A DNA stretch of 64,000 bases, from contig JARWKL010000007.1 of the NCBI GenBank assembly GCA_029961685.1, positions 19,415,013-19,479,012 of the forward strand, in the 5' to 3' direction. Shown here piece after piece: positions 52,164-64,000 of the stretch. A program made the translations under genes and the position numbers. Numbering within the stretch: position 1 is the first letter of the stretch; each line of letters starts with the position of its first letter. The stretch comes from Aristolochia californica (lineage: Eukaryota > Streptophyta > Magnoliopsida > Piperales > Aristolochiaceae). The notes beneath the pieces were generated by a model. That model had not been told where the DNA came from and did no database searches. It worked only from the letters and a program-made list of their open reading frames with translations.

Positions 52164-54185
52164 GGTTTTGCAATCGTCGGGAAATGGGGGAGGCGGGCGA
52201 TTTTCAACTGAGTGTTGTCTTTAAATCCATAAATCATTTCCTACAAAAATATAGCCCGTTACGCATGACCAATCACTTTACAATCCCCTATGATTGTTAG
52301 CTCAACTTTTCTAATATGGGCAAAATATTGGCTTGTTTGACTCAGGCAAATATCCCACCGCACGTTCACTTGAGAATTTAATGAGCGTTTGTTGTTCTCT
52401 TTAAAAGCTTTAGATCCATAGATCAATTGAATCTTTAACATGTGTCTGGTATGCATAACCATTTTTAAAACATGTATAGAAAAAATCTCCTTCATGTAAA
52501 ATTCCAAGATATTAGTTTTGGACTAGTGGAATTTCCCAAACTTGGATAACAAAACTTTTGTGTTCATTTGTGGTGTGTGAATAAATTTTCTTCATTTAAT
52601 TTTTTTATTGTTTTAAACTTTTTCCGTACATCAACTATGAAATTTTCATTTTGCCGTGATCTATTTGCCTTTTTTGTTTACGGGATGAAGGGACAGCGAA
52701 AAACTCGAAGTTTCAATTTAAGAAAAATGTGTACATCTAAAACGGCAATGCACAATGCACATATGTAGAGAGAGATAATTCCAAAGAGTGTCTGTAATTT
52801 TGAGGGATTGTAAGCACCATTTCGTTTTTATAACTCAGGTTTTGCAATCGTCAGGAAAAATGGGTTGCGGAGGATTTTTAACTGAGTGTTGAATTGCAAT
52901 CCATAAGTCATTTCATACAAAAATTTAGCCCGTTACGTATGATAAATCACATTACAATCACTTATGATTAATTATGTCAGCTTTTTGCAAATGGGCAAAA
53001 TAATGGCATGTTTGACTCGGGTAAATATCCCAACGCAAGTTCACTTGAGAATTTAATGAGCGTTTGTTATTCTCTTGAAAAGCTTTGGATCCATAGCTCA
53101 TTTGCATCTTTAACATGTCTCAAACATGCATATCCATTTTTAAAACATGTGTGGATGAAATCTCTTTCTTGCAAAATTCCAAGCTGTTAGGGTTAAACTA
53201 GTGGAATTTCCCAAAATTGGATAACAAAACGTTTGTGTTCATTTGTGTTGGGTGAATAAATTTTCTTTATTTATATTTTTTTTTGTTTTAAATTTTTTCC
53301 GTACATCAACTATAAAATTTTTGTTTTGTTGTAAGCTTTATGCTTTGTTTGTTTTCGGGATGAAGGGAGAGCGAAAAGTCAAAGTTTTGATTTAAGAAAA
53401 AAGTGTACATCTAAAATGGAAAAGCACAATGCACAATTGTAGGGAGAGATAATTCCAAAGAGTGTCAATAATTTTTAGGGATTGTAAGCTCTTTTTAGTT
53501 TTTATATCTCAGGTTTTGCAATCGACGGGAAATTTTGGTCGCTGAGGATTTTTAACTGAGTGTTGAATTACAATCCATAAGTCATTTCATACAAAAATAT
53601 AGCCCGTTACGCATGATAAACCACTTTACAATCATCTATGATTGTTAGATCAAATATTTGAAAATGGGCAAAATAATGACTTGTTAGACCCGGGTAAATA
53701 TCCCACTGCACGTTCACTTGAGAATTTAATGAGCGTCTGTTATTCTCTTTAAAAGCTTTGGATCCGTAGGTCATTTGAATCTTTAACATGTTTCAAGCAT
53801 GCATATCCATTTTTAAAACATGTGTAGAAAAAATCTATTTCATGTAAAATTCCAACCTTAATAGGGTTGACTAATGGAATTTCCCAAACTTGGATAAGGA
53901 AACTTTATTGTTCATTTGTGGTGTGTGAATAGATATTTTTTATTTACATTAGTTATTATTTTAAATATTTTCCACACATCAACTATAAAAATTTTATTTT
54001 GTTGTGATCTTTTTTGCCTTTTTTTTTTACGGGATGAAGAGGGAGCGAAAACTCAAAGGTGTGATTTAAGAAAAAAGTGAACCTCTAAAATGGAAATGCA
54101 CAATGCATAAATTTAGAGAGAGATATTTCCAAAGAGTGTCTGTATGTTTTAGGGATCGTATGCAGTTTTTCGTTTTTATGTCTAA
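52164..54185. repeat. HOR copy A-B-C (52164, 52838, 53512)
   Basis: Three full 674-bp units. The B unit has GCTTTGGATCC, normally an A/C marker, in place of GCTTTGCATCC. The C head is diverged (ATTTTGGTCGCTGAGG). Confidence 0.9.
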
Positions 54186-56092
54186 GGCTTTGCAATCGTC
54201 GGAAAACGAGGGAGGCGGGCGATTTTTAACTGAGTGTTGACTTCAAATTCATAAGTCCTTTTATACAAAAATATAGCCCATTAGGCATGACAAATCACTT
54301 TACAAATCATCTATGATTGTTACCTCAACTTTTTGAATATGGGATAAATAATGGCTTGTTTGACTCGGGCAAATATCCCACCACTCGTTCACTTGAGAAT
54401 TTAATGAGCGTTTTTTATTATCTTTAAAAGCTTTGGATCCATAGGTCATTTGAATCATTAACATTTTCCTAGCATGCATATCCATTTTTAAAACATGTGT
54501 AGAAAAAATCTCCTTCATGTAAAATTCCAAGATATTAGTTTTAGACTAGTGGAATTTCCCAAACTTGGATAACAAAACTTTTGTGTTCATTTGTGGTGTG
54601 TGAATAAATTTTCTTCATTTGATTTTTATATTGTTTTAAACTTTTTCCGTACATCAACTATGAAATTTTCATTCTGCTGTGATCTATTTACCTTATTTGT
54701 TTACGGGATGAAGGGAGAGCGAAAAACTCGAAGTTTTGATTTAAGAAAAATGTGTACATCTAAAACGGAAATGCACAATGCACATATGTAGAGAGAGATA
54801 ATTCCAAAGAGTGTCTGTAATTTTTAGGGATTGTAAGCACTTTTTCGTTTTTATATCTCAGGTTTTGCAGTCGTCTGGAAAAATGGGTTGCGGAGGATTT
54901 TTAACTGAGTGTTGAAATGCAACCCATAAGTCATTTCATACAAAAATATAGCCCGTTACGCATGATAAATAACATCACAATATTCTATGATTATTATGTC
55001 AGCTTTTTCCAAATGGGAAAAATAGTGGCATGTTTGACTCGGGTAAATATCCCACCGCAAGTTCACTTGAGAATTTAATGAGCGTTTGTTATTCTCTTTA
55101 AAAGCTTTGCATCCATAGCTCATTTGCATCTTTAACATGTTTCAAACATGCGTATCTAGTTTTAAAACATGTGTGGATGAAATCTCTTTCTTGCAAAATT
55201 CCAAGCTATTAGGGTTAAACTAGTGGAATTTCCCAAAATTGGATAACAAAACTTTTGTGTTCATTTGTGTTGGGTGAATAAATTTTCTTTATTTATATTT
55301 GTTATTGTTTTAAATTTTTTCCATACATCAACTATAAAATTTTCATTTTGTTGTAAGCTTTTTCCCTTGTTTGTTTTCGGGATGAAGGGAGAGCGAAAAG
55401 TCAAAGTTTTCATTTAAGAAAAAAGTGTACATCTAAAATGGAAAAGCACAATGCAGAATTGTAGGGAGAGATAATTCCAAAGAGTGTCTGTAATTTTTAG
55501 GGATTGTAAGCTCTTTTTAGGGATAAATCACTTTACAATAATCTGTGATTGTTAGATCAAATTTTTGAAAATGGGCAAAATAATGACTTGTTAGACTCGG
55601 GTAAATATCCCACCGCACGTTCATTTGAGAATTTAATGAGGTTTTGTTATTCTCTTTAAAAGCTTTGGATCCATAGGTCATTTGAATCTTTAACATGTTT
55701 GAAGCATGCATATCCATTTTTAAAACATGTGTAGAAAAACTCTCTTTCATGTAAAATTCCAAGCTTAATAGGGTTGACTATTGGAATTTCCCAAACTTGG
55801 ATAACAAAACTTTTGTGTTCATTTGTGGTGTGTGAATAGATATTTTTTATTTACATTAGTTATTATTTTAAATATTTTCTACACATCAACTATAAAATTT
55901 TTATTTTGTTGTGATCTTTTTTGCCTTTTTTGTTTACGGGATGAATGGGGAGCGAAAACATAAAGTTGTGGTTTAAGAAAAAAGTGTACATCTAAAAAGA
56001 AAATGCACAATGCACAAATGTAGAGAGTGATATTTCCAAAGAGTGTCTGTATGTTTTAGGGATCGTATGCACTTTTTCGTTTTTATATAGAA
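54186..56092. repeat. HOR copy A-B-C with deletion at the B-C boundary (54186, 54861, 55520)
   Basis: The A unit is standard and the B unit runs to CTCTTTTTAG at 55520. That sequence joins GGATAAATCAC of a C unit directly, removing about 116 bp: the C landmark, head and the first ~100 bases. An AG at the junction could be microhomology, since some C units read GCAGGATAAATC at this place. The B unit shares GTTGAAATGCAACCC with the B at 56769. Confidence 0.9.
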
Positions 56093-58116
56093 GGTTTTGC
56101 AATCGTCGGGAAACGGGGGAGGCGGGCGATTTTTAACCGAGTGTTGACTTCAAATCCATAAGTCATTTATTACAAAAATATAGCCCGTTACGCATGACAA
56201 TTTACTTTACAAATCATCTATGATTGTTAGCTCAACTTTTTGAATATGGGCAAAGTAATGGCTTGTTTGACTCGGGCAAATATCCCACCGCACGTTCACT
56301 TGAGAATTTAATGAGCGTTTGTTATTCTCTTTAAAAGCTTTGGATCCATAGGTCATTTGAATCATTAACATGTTTCTGGCATGCACATCCATTTTTAAAA
56401 CATGTGTAGAAAAAATCTCCTTCATGTAAAATTCCATGATATTAGTTTTGGACTAGTGGAATTTCCCAAACTTGGATAACAAAACTTTTGTGTTCATTTG
56501 TGGTGTGTGAATAAATTTTTTTTATTTACTTTTTTTTTATTATTTTAAACTTTTTTCGTATATCAACTATGAAATTTTCATTTTGCTATGATCTATTTGC
56601 CTTTTTTGTATATGGGAAGAAGGAGAGCGAAAAACTCGAAGTTTTGATTTAAGAAAAATGTGTACATCTAAAACAGAAATGCACTATGCACATATGTAGC
56701 GAGAGATAATTCCAAAGAGTGTCTATAATTTTTATGGATTTTAAGCACTTCTTTGTTTTTATATCTCAGGTTCTGCAATCGTCGGGAAAAATGTGTTGTG
56801 GAGGATGTTTAACTGAGTGTTGAAATGCAACCCATAAGTCATTTCATACAAAAATATAGCCCATTACGTATGATCAATCACATTACAATCATCTATGATT
56901 AATTATGTATATTTTTTGCAAATGGGCAAAATAATGGCATGTTTGACTCGGGTAAATATCCCGCGCCAAGTTCACTTGAGAATTTAATGAACGTTTGTTA
57001 TTCTCATTAAAAGCTTTGCATCATTAGATCGTTTGCATCTTTAAAATGTTTCAAACATGCATATCCATTTTTAAAACATGTGTGGATGAAATCTCTTTCT
57101 TGAAATATTCCAAGCTATTAGGGTTAAACTAGTGGAATTTCCCAAAATTGGATAACAAACTTTTGTGTTCATTTGTGTTGGGTGAATAAATTTTCTTTAT
57201 TTATATTTGTTATTGTTTTAAATTTTTTCCATACATCAAGTATAAAATTTTTATTTTCTTGTAAGCTTTTTGCCTTGTTTGTTTTCAAGATGAAGGGAGA
57301 GCGAAAAGTCAAAGTTTTGATTTAAGAAAAAAGTTTACATCTAAAATGGAAAAGCACAATGCAAAATTGTAGGGAGAGACAATTCCAAAGAGTGTCTGTA
57401 ATTTTTTGGGATTGTAAGCTCTTTTTAGTTTTTATATCTCAGGTTTTGCAATTGTCAGGAAAAATTGGTGGCAGAGGATTTTTTACTGAGTGTTGAAAAA
57501 CAATCCATAAGTCATTTCATACAAAAATATAGCCCGTTACGCAAGATAAATCACTTTTCAATCATCTATGATTGTTAGATCAAATTTTTGAAAATGGGGA
57601 ATATAATGACTTGTTAGACTCGGGTAAATATCCCACCGCACGTTCACTTGAGAACTTAATGAGTGTTTGTTATTTTCTTTAAAAGCTTTGGATCCATAGG
57701 TCATTTGAATCTTTAACATGTTTCTAGCATGCATATCCATTTTTAAAACATGTGTAGAAAAAATCTCCTTCATGTAAAATTCCAAGCTTAATAGGGTTGG
57801 ACTAATGGAATTTCCAAAATTTGGATAACAAAACATTTGTGTTCATTTGTGGTGTGTGAATAGATATTTTTTTTTTACATTAGTTATTATTTTAAATATT
57901 TTCCACACATCAACTATAAAATTTTTATTTTGATGTGATCTTTTTTGCCTTTTTTGTTTACGGGATGAAGGGGGAGTGAAAACTCAAAGTTCTGATTTAA
58001 GAAAAAAGTGTACATCTCAAATGGAAATGGACAATGCATAACTGTAGAGAGATATATTTCCAAAGAGTGTTTGTATGTTTCAGGGATCGTATGCACTTTT
58101 TCGTTTTTATTTCTAA
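56093..58116. repeat. HOR copy A-B-C (56093, 56769, 57442)
   Basis: Three full units. The B unit has the private CCCGCGCCAAG and ATCATTAGATC variants found again one HOR later. The C unit has TTTCTAGCATGC, an A-like form, but is C elsewhere. Confidence 0.9.
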
Positions 58117-60138
58117 GGTTTTGCAATCATCGGGAAACGGGGGAGGCAAGCGATTTTTAACTGAGTGTTGACTTCAAATCCATAAGTCATTTCTTACAAA
58201 AATATAGCCCGTTACGCATGACAAATCACTTTACAATCACCTATGATTGTTAGCTCAACTTTTTGAATATGGGCAAAATAATGGCTTGTTTGACTCGGGC
58301 AAATATCCCACCGCACGTTTAGTTGAGAATTTAATGAGCGTTTGTTATTCTCTTTAAAAGTTTTACATCCATGGGTCATTTGAATCTTTAACATGTTTCT
58401 GGCATGCATATCCATTTTTAAAACATGTGTAGAAAAAATCACCATCATGTAAACTTCCAAGATATTAGTTTTGGACTAGTGGAATTTCCCAAACTTGGAT
58501 AACAAAACTTTTGTGTTCATTTGTGGTGTGTGAATAAATTTTCTTCATTTGATTTTTTTATTGTTTTAAACTTTTTCCGTACATCAACTATGAAATTTTC
58601 ATTCTGTTGTGATCTATTTGCCTTTTTTGTTGACGGGATGAAGGGAGAGCGAAAATCTCGAAGTTTTGATTTAAGAAAAATGTGGACATCTAAAACGGAA
58701 ATGCACAATGCACATATGTAGAGAGAGATAATTCCAAAGAGTGTCTGTAATTTTTAGGGATTGTAAGCACCTTTTCGTTTTTATATCTCAGGTTTTGCAA
58801 TCGTCGGGAAAAATGGGTTGCGAAGGATTTTTAACTGAGTGTTGAATTGCAATCCATAAGTCATTTCATACAAAAATATAGCCCGTTACGCATGATAAAT
58901 CACATTACAATCATCTATGATTAATTATGTCAATTTTTTGCAAATGGGCAAAATAATGGCATGTTTGACTCGGGTAAATATCCCGCGCCAAGTTCACTTG
59001 AGAATTTAATGAGCGTTTGTTATTCTCTTTAAAAGCTTTGTATCATTAGATCATTTGCATCTTTAAAATGTTTCAAACATGCATATCCATTTTTAAAACA
59101 TGTGTGAATGAAATCTCTTTCTTGCAAAATTCCAAGCTATTAGGGTTAAACTAGTGGAATTTCCCAAAATTGGATAACAAAACTTTTGTGTTCATTTGTG
59201 TTGGGTGAATAAATTTTCTTTATTTTTATTTGTTACTGTTTTAAAGTTTTTCCATACATCAACTATAAAATTTTCATTTTCTTGTAAGCTTTTTGCCTTG
59301 TTTTTTTTCAAGCCAAAGGGAGAGCGAAAAGTCAAAGTTTTGATTTAAGAAAAAAGTTTACATCTAAAATGGAAAAGCACAATGCACAATTGTAGGGAGA
59401 GACAATTCCAAAGAGTGTCTTTAATTTTTAGGGATTATAAGCTCTTTTTATTTTTAATATCTCAGGTTTTGCAATCGTCGGGAAAAATTGGTGGAAGAGG
59501 ATTTTTAACTGGGTGTTGAATTGCAATCCGTAAGTCATTTCATACAAAAATATAGCCCGTTACGCATGATAAATCACTTTACAATCATCTATGATTGTTA
59601 GATCAAATTTTTGAAAATGGGCAAAATAATGACTTGTTAGACTCGGGTAAATAACCCACCGCACGTTCACTTGAGAATTTAATGAGCGTTTGTTATGCTC
59701 TTTAAAAAATTTGGATCCATAGGTCATTTGAATCTTTAACATGTTTCAAGCATGCATATCCATTTCTAAAACATGTGTAAAAAAATCTCCTTCATGTAAA
59801 ATTCCAAGCTTAATAGGGTTGGACTAATGGAATTTCCCAAACTTGGATAACAAAACTTTTGTGTTCATTTGTGGTGTGTGAATAGATATTTTTTATTTAC
59901 ATTCGTTATTATTTTAAATATTTTCCACACATCAACTATAAATTTTTTATTTTGTTGTGATCTTTTTTGCCTTTTTTGTTTACGGGATGAAGGGGGAGCG
60001 AAAACTCAACGTTCTGATTTAAGAAAAAAGTGTACATCTAAAATGGAAATGCACAATGCACAAATGTAGAGAGAGATATTTCCAAAGAGTATCCATATGT
60101 TTTAGGGATCGTATGCCCTTTTTCGTTTTTATATCTAA
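58117..60138. repeat. HOR copy A-B-C (58117, 58791, 59465)
   Basis: Three full units of 674 bp. The B unit repeats CCCGCGCCAAG (58983) and the ATCATTAGATC variant (59042) seen at 56962 and 57021. Confidence 0.91.
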
Positions 60139-62155
60139 GGTTTTGCAATCGTCTGGAAACGGGGGAGGCAGGCGATTTTTAACTGAGTGTTGACTTCAAA
60201 TCCACGAGTCATTTCCTACAAAAATATAGCCCGTTACACATGACAAATCACTTCACAATCATCTATGATTGTTCGCTCAACTTTTTGAATATGGGCAAAA
60301 TAATGGCTTGTTTGACTCGGGCAAATATCCCACCGCACGTTCACTTGAGAATTTAATGAGCGTTTGTTATTCTCTTTAAAAGCTTTGGATCCATAGGTCA
60401 CTTGAATCTTTAACATGTTTCTGGCATGCATATCCATTTTTAAAACATGTGAAAAAATCTCCTTCATTGAAAATTCCAAGATATTAGTTTTTGACTAGTG
60501 GAATTTCCCAAACTTGGACAACAAAACTTTTGTGTTCATTTGTGGTGTGTGAATAAATTTTCTTCATTTACTTTTTTTATTGTTTTAAACTTTTTCCTTA
60601 CATCAACTATGAAATTTTCATTTTGCAGTGATTTATTCGCTTTTTTTGTTTACGGGATGAAGGGAGAGCGAAAAAGTCGAAGTTTTGATTTAAGAAAAAT
60701 GTGTACATCTAAAATGGAAATGCACAGTGCACATTTGTAGAGAGAGATAATTCCAAAGAGTGTCGGTAATTTTTAAGGATTGTAAGCACCTTTTCGTTGT
60801 TGTATCTCAGGTTTTGCAATCGTCTGGAAAAATGGTTTGCGGAGGATTTTTAACTGAGTGCTGAATTGCAATCCAAAAGTCATTTCATACAAAAATATAG
60901 CCCGTTACGCATGATAAATCCCATTACAATCATCTATGATTAATTATGTTAGGTTTTTTCAAATGGGCAAAATAATGGCATGTGTGACTCGGTTAAATAT
61001 CCCACTGCAAGTTCACTGTAGAATTTAATGAGCGTTTGTTATTCTCCCTAAAAGCTTTGCATCCATAGCTTATTTGCATCTTTAACATGTTTCAAACATG
61101 CATATCCATTTTTAAAACATGTGCGGACGAAATATCTCTCTTGCAAAATTCCAAGCAATTAGGGTTAAACTAGTGAAATTTCCCAAAATTGGATAACAAA
61201 ACTTTGTGTTCAAATGTGTTGGGTGAATAAATTTTCTTTATTTATATTTGTTATTGTTTTAAATTTTTTCTATGCATCATCTATAAAAATTTCATTTTGT
61301 TGTAGGGCTTTTGCCATGTTTGTTTTCAGGACTAAGGGAGAGCAAAAAGTCAAAATTTTGATTTAAGAAAAGAGTGTACATCTAAAATGGAAAAGCACAT
61401 TGCACAATTGTAGGGAGAGATAATTCCAAAGAGTGTCTGTAATTTTTAGGCATTGTAAGCTCTTTTTAGTTTTTATATCTCAGGTTTTGCAATCGTCGGG
61501 AAAAATTGGTCATAGAGGATTTTTAACTGAGTGTTGAATTGCAATCCATAAGTCATTCCAAACAAAAATATAGCCCGTTACGCATGATAAATCTCTTTAC
61601 GATCATCTATGATTGTTAGATCAAATTTTTGAAAATGGCCAAAATAATGACTTGTTAGACTCGGGTAAATATCCCACCACACGTTCACTTGAGAATTTAA
61701 TGAGCATTTGTTATTCTCTTTAAAATCTTTTGATCCATAGGTCATTTGAATCTTTAAAAAGTTTCAAGCAAGCATATCCATTTTTAAAACATGTGTAGAA
61801 AAAATCTCCTTCATGTAAAATTCCAAGCTTAAAAGGGTTGGACTAATGGAATTACCCAAACTAGGATAACAAAACTTTTGTGTTCATTTGTGGTGTGTGA
61901 ATAGATATTTTTTATTTACATTATTTATTATTTAAATATTTTTCAAACATCAACTATAAAAATTTATTTTGTTGTGATCTTTTTTATCTTTTTTGTTTAC
62001 GGGATGAAGGGGAAGCGAAAACTCAAAGTTCTGATTTATGAAAAAAGTGTACATCTAAAATGGAAATGCACAATGCAAAAATGTAGCGAGAGATATTTCC
62101 AAAGAGTGTCTGTATGTTTTAGGGATCGTATGCACTTTTTCAATTTTATATCTAA
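60139..62155. repeat. HOR copy A-B-C (60139, 60810, 61483)
   Basis: Three full units. The A head reads ATCGTCTGGAAACGGGG (60148-60164), the copy most like a CENP-B box. The A unit is slightly short near 60450 (ATGTGAAAAAATC in place of ATGTGTAGAAAAAATC). Confidence 0.91.
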
Positions 62156-64000
62156 GGTTTTGCAATCGTCGGGAAACGGGGGAGGCGGGCGATTTTTAAC
62201 TGAGTGTTGTCTTCAAATTCATAAGTCATTTCTTACAAAAATATAGCCCGTTACACATGACAAATAACTTTACAATCATCTATGATTGTTAGCTCAACTT
62301 TTTGAATATGGGCAAAATAATGGCTTGTATGACTCGGGCAATATCCCACCGCACGTTCACTTGAGAATTGAATGAGCGTTTGTTATTCTCTTTAAAAGCT
62401 TTGGATCTATAGGTCATTTGAATATTTAACATGTTTCTGGCATGCATAACCATTTTTAAAACATGTGTAGAAAAAATCTCGTTCATGTAAAATTCCAAGA
62501 TATTATTTTTGGACTAGTGGAATTTCCCAAACTTGGATAACAAAACTTTTGTGTTCATTTGTGGTGTGTGAATAAAATTTCTTCATTTAATTTTTTTATC
62601 GTTTTAAATTTTTTTCGTACATCAACTATGAAATTTTCATTTTGCTATGATCTATTTGCCTTTTTTGTTTACGGGATGAAGGGAGAGCAAAAAACCTCGA
62701 AGTTTTGATTTAAGAAAAATGTGTACATCTAAAACGGAAATGCACAATGCACATATGTAGAGAGATATAATTCCAAGGAGTGTCTGTAACTTTTAGGGAT
62801 CGTAAGCACCTTCTCGTTTTTATATCTCAGGTTTTGCAATCTTCGGGAAAAATGGGTTGCGGAGGATTTTCAACTGAGTGTTGAATTGCAATCCATAAGT
62901 CATTTCATAAAAAAATATAGCCCGTTACGCATGATAAATCCCATTACAATCATCTATGATTAATTACGTCAGCTTTTTGTAAATGGGCAAAATAATGGCA
63001 TGCTTGACTTGGGTAAATATCCCACCGCAAGTTCACTTGAGAATTTAATGATTGCTTGTTATTCTCCTTAAAAGCTTTGCATCCATAGCTCATTTGCATA
63101 TTTAACATGTTTCAAACATGCATATCCATTTTTGAAACATGTGTCGACGAGATCTCTTTCTAGCAAAATTCCAAGCTATTAGGGTAAACTACTGCAATTT
63201 CCCAAAATTGGATACCAAACTTTTGCGTTCATTTGTGTTGGGTGAATAAATTTTCTTTATTTATATTTGTTATTGTTTTAAATTTTTTCCATACATCAAC
63301 TATAAAATTTTCATTTTGTTGTAATCTTTTTGCCATATTTGTTTTCGGGATGAAGGGAGAGAGAAAAGTCAAAATTTTGATTTAAGAAAAGAGTGTACAT
63401 CTAAAATGGAAAAGCACAATGCAAAATTTTAAGGAGATATAATTCCAAAGAGTGTCTATAATTTTTAGGGATTGTAAGCTCTTTTTAGTTTTTATATCTC
63501 AGGTTTTGCAATCGTCGGGAAAAATTGGTGGCAGAGGGTTTTTAACTGAGTGTTGAATTGCAATCCATAAGTCATTTCATACAAAAATATAGCCCGTTAC
63601 GCATGATAAATCACTTTAAAATCATCTATGATTGTTAGATCAAATTTTTGAAAATGGGCAAAATAATGACTTGTTAGACTCGGGTAAATATCCCTCCGCA
63701 CGTTCACTTGAGAATTTAATGAGTGTTTGTTATTAACTTTAAAAGCTTTGGATCCATAGGTCATTTGAATCTTTAACATGTTTCAGGGATGCATATCCAT
63801 TTTTAAAACATGTGTAGAAAAAATCTCCTTCATGTAAAATTCCAAGCTTAAAAGGGTTGGACTAATGGAATTTCCAAAACTTGGATAACCAAACTTTTGT
63901 GTCCATTTGTGGTGTGTGAATAGATATTTTTTATTTTCATTAGTTATTATTTTAAATATTTTTCACACATCAACTATAAAATTTTTATTTTGTTGTGATC
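62156..64000. repeat. HOR copy A-B-C, C cut by window edge (62156, 62830, 63502)
   Basis: A and B are complete (674 and 672 bp). The C unit runs for 499 bp to the window edge, still in type C sequence (GAATAGATATTTTTTATTTTC), so the array continues to the right. Confidence 0.92.

Larger units (their letters stand above)
1..64000. repeat. Satellite DNA array, ~674-bp units in a three-type higher-order repeat
   Basis: The sequence returns to the same landmark (GGTTTTGCAATCGTC or a close variant) every 671-679 bp from position 12 to 63502, giving about 96 units in one orientation. Three unit types (A, B, C) alternate with a ~2,022-bp super-period. Lengths that depart from the norm are all shorter than 674 bp, apart from one 882-bp piece made of two truncated units. 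No stretch of unique sequence or transposon insertion is visible. The first 11 bases are the tail of a unit that starts outside the window, and the last unit is cut by the right edge. Such arrays usually form constitutive heterochromatin or centromeres; which applies here cannot be read from the sequence. Confidence 0.97.

Noticed and set aside
60148..60164. True CENP-B box
   Set aside because: The motif needs a one-base gap to match and lacks the TTCG-N4-A spacing, so I report it only as a resemblance.
1..64000. CRISPR array, because of the regular repeats
   Set aside because: The period is 674 bp, the whole unit is repeated and there are no short direct repeats separated by unique spacers.
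1..64000. Tandem rDNA, tRNA or other RNA gene repeats
   Set aside because: No rRNA-like conserved segment, tRNA cloverleaf or Pol III A/B box arrangement could be seen in any of the three unit types.
1..64000. LTR retrotransposon or DNA transposon remains as the source of the unit
   Set aside because: No terminal repeats, primer-binding site, polypurine tract next to an LTR end, or transposase/reverse transcriptase frame is visible. An ancient origin cannot be excluded but has no support here.
1..64000. Fourth unit type
   Set aside because: Odd units (for example 6734, 8080, 30310) can all be explained as mosaics of A, B and C, so a separate type is not needed.
1..64000. Telomere-type or microsatellite tracts
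   Set aside because: Only short homopolymer T or A runs (up to about ten bases) occur within units; no extended simple repeat was found.

Overview
The whole 64-kb window is one uninterrupted array of AT-rich satellite DNA (roughly one third G+C by eye). I find no gene, RNA gene, transposon or other unique sequence. About 96 head-to-tail units of ~674 bp fill it, all in the same orientation. The array runs off both ends, so its full length and flanks are unknown. Long homogeneous satellite of this kind is typical of eukaryotic heterochromatin (centromeric, pericentromeric or subtelomeric). The sequence does not tell me the species, and I do not recognise the family as a named satellite.

The units fall into three types, here called A, B and C, with unit position +1 set at the conserved GGTTTTGCAATCGTC. 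A has a G-rich head (GGGAAACGGGGGAGG), GTTGACTTCAAATCC, TTTCTGGCATGC, GATATTAGTTTTGG and a tail reading GTAAGCACCTTTTCG. B has the head GGGTTGCGGAGG, TTAATTATGTCAG, CCGCAAGTTC, TGTGTGGACGAAATC, CTATTAGGGTTAAAC and the tail GTAAGCTCTTTTTAG. C has the head TTGGTGGCAGAGG, GATCAAATTTTTG, TTTCAAGCATGC, AAGCTTAATAGGGTTGG and the tail GTATGCACTTTTTCG. Same-type copies look like close relatives and different types are clearly more diverged. The basic order A-B-C gives a higher-order repeat (HOR) of ~2,022 bp.

Layout: 0-5.4 kb is near-regular A-B-C with an A/C hybrid at the left edge. 5.4-8.1 kb is B-rich and contains a duplicated dimer. 7.4-15.5 kb is a tandem duplication of a six-unit block (~4,046 bp) made largely of B/C and C/A hybrids. 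15.5-20.9 kb is canonical. 20.9-30.3 kb is rearranged, with truncated units, missing A or B units and a composite unit. 30.3-42.4 kb is a tandem duplication of a nine-unit block (~6.0-6.1 kb). 42.4-50.2 kb is mixed, with deletions and a duplicated dimer. 50.2-64 kb is the most regular part.

The array therefore records several scales of unequal exchange: the 674-bp unit, the 2-kb trimer, and second-order blocks of 1.35, 4.05 and ~6.05 kb, plus a 558-bp identical tract shared by two C units 8,468 bp apart. Within the unit the structures worth attention are a near-perfect 18-bp dyad, a second dyad around TGCATGC-like sequence, and, only in A units, a G-run cluster that also resembles a CENP-B box with one extra base. 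Short open frames recur on both strands but look like by-products of the repeat. Alignments were done by eye, so type calls are firm, but breakpoints are approximate and percent identities are not given.
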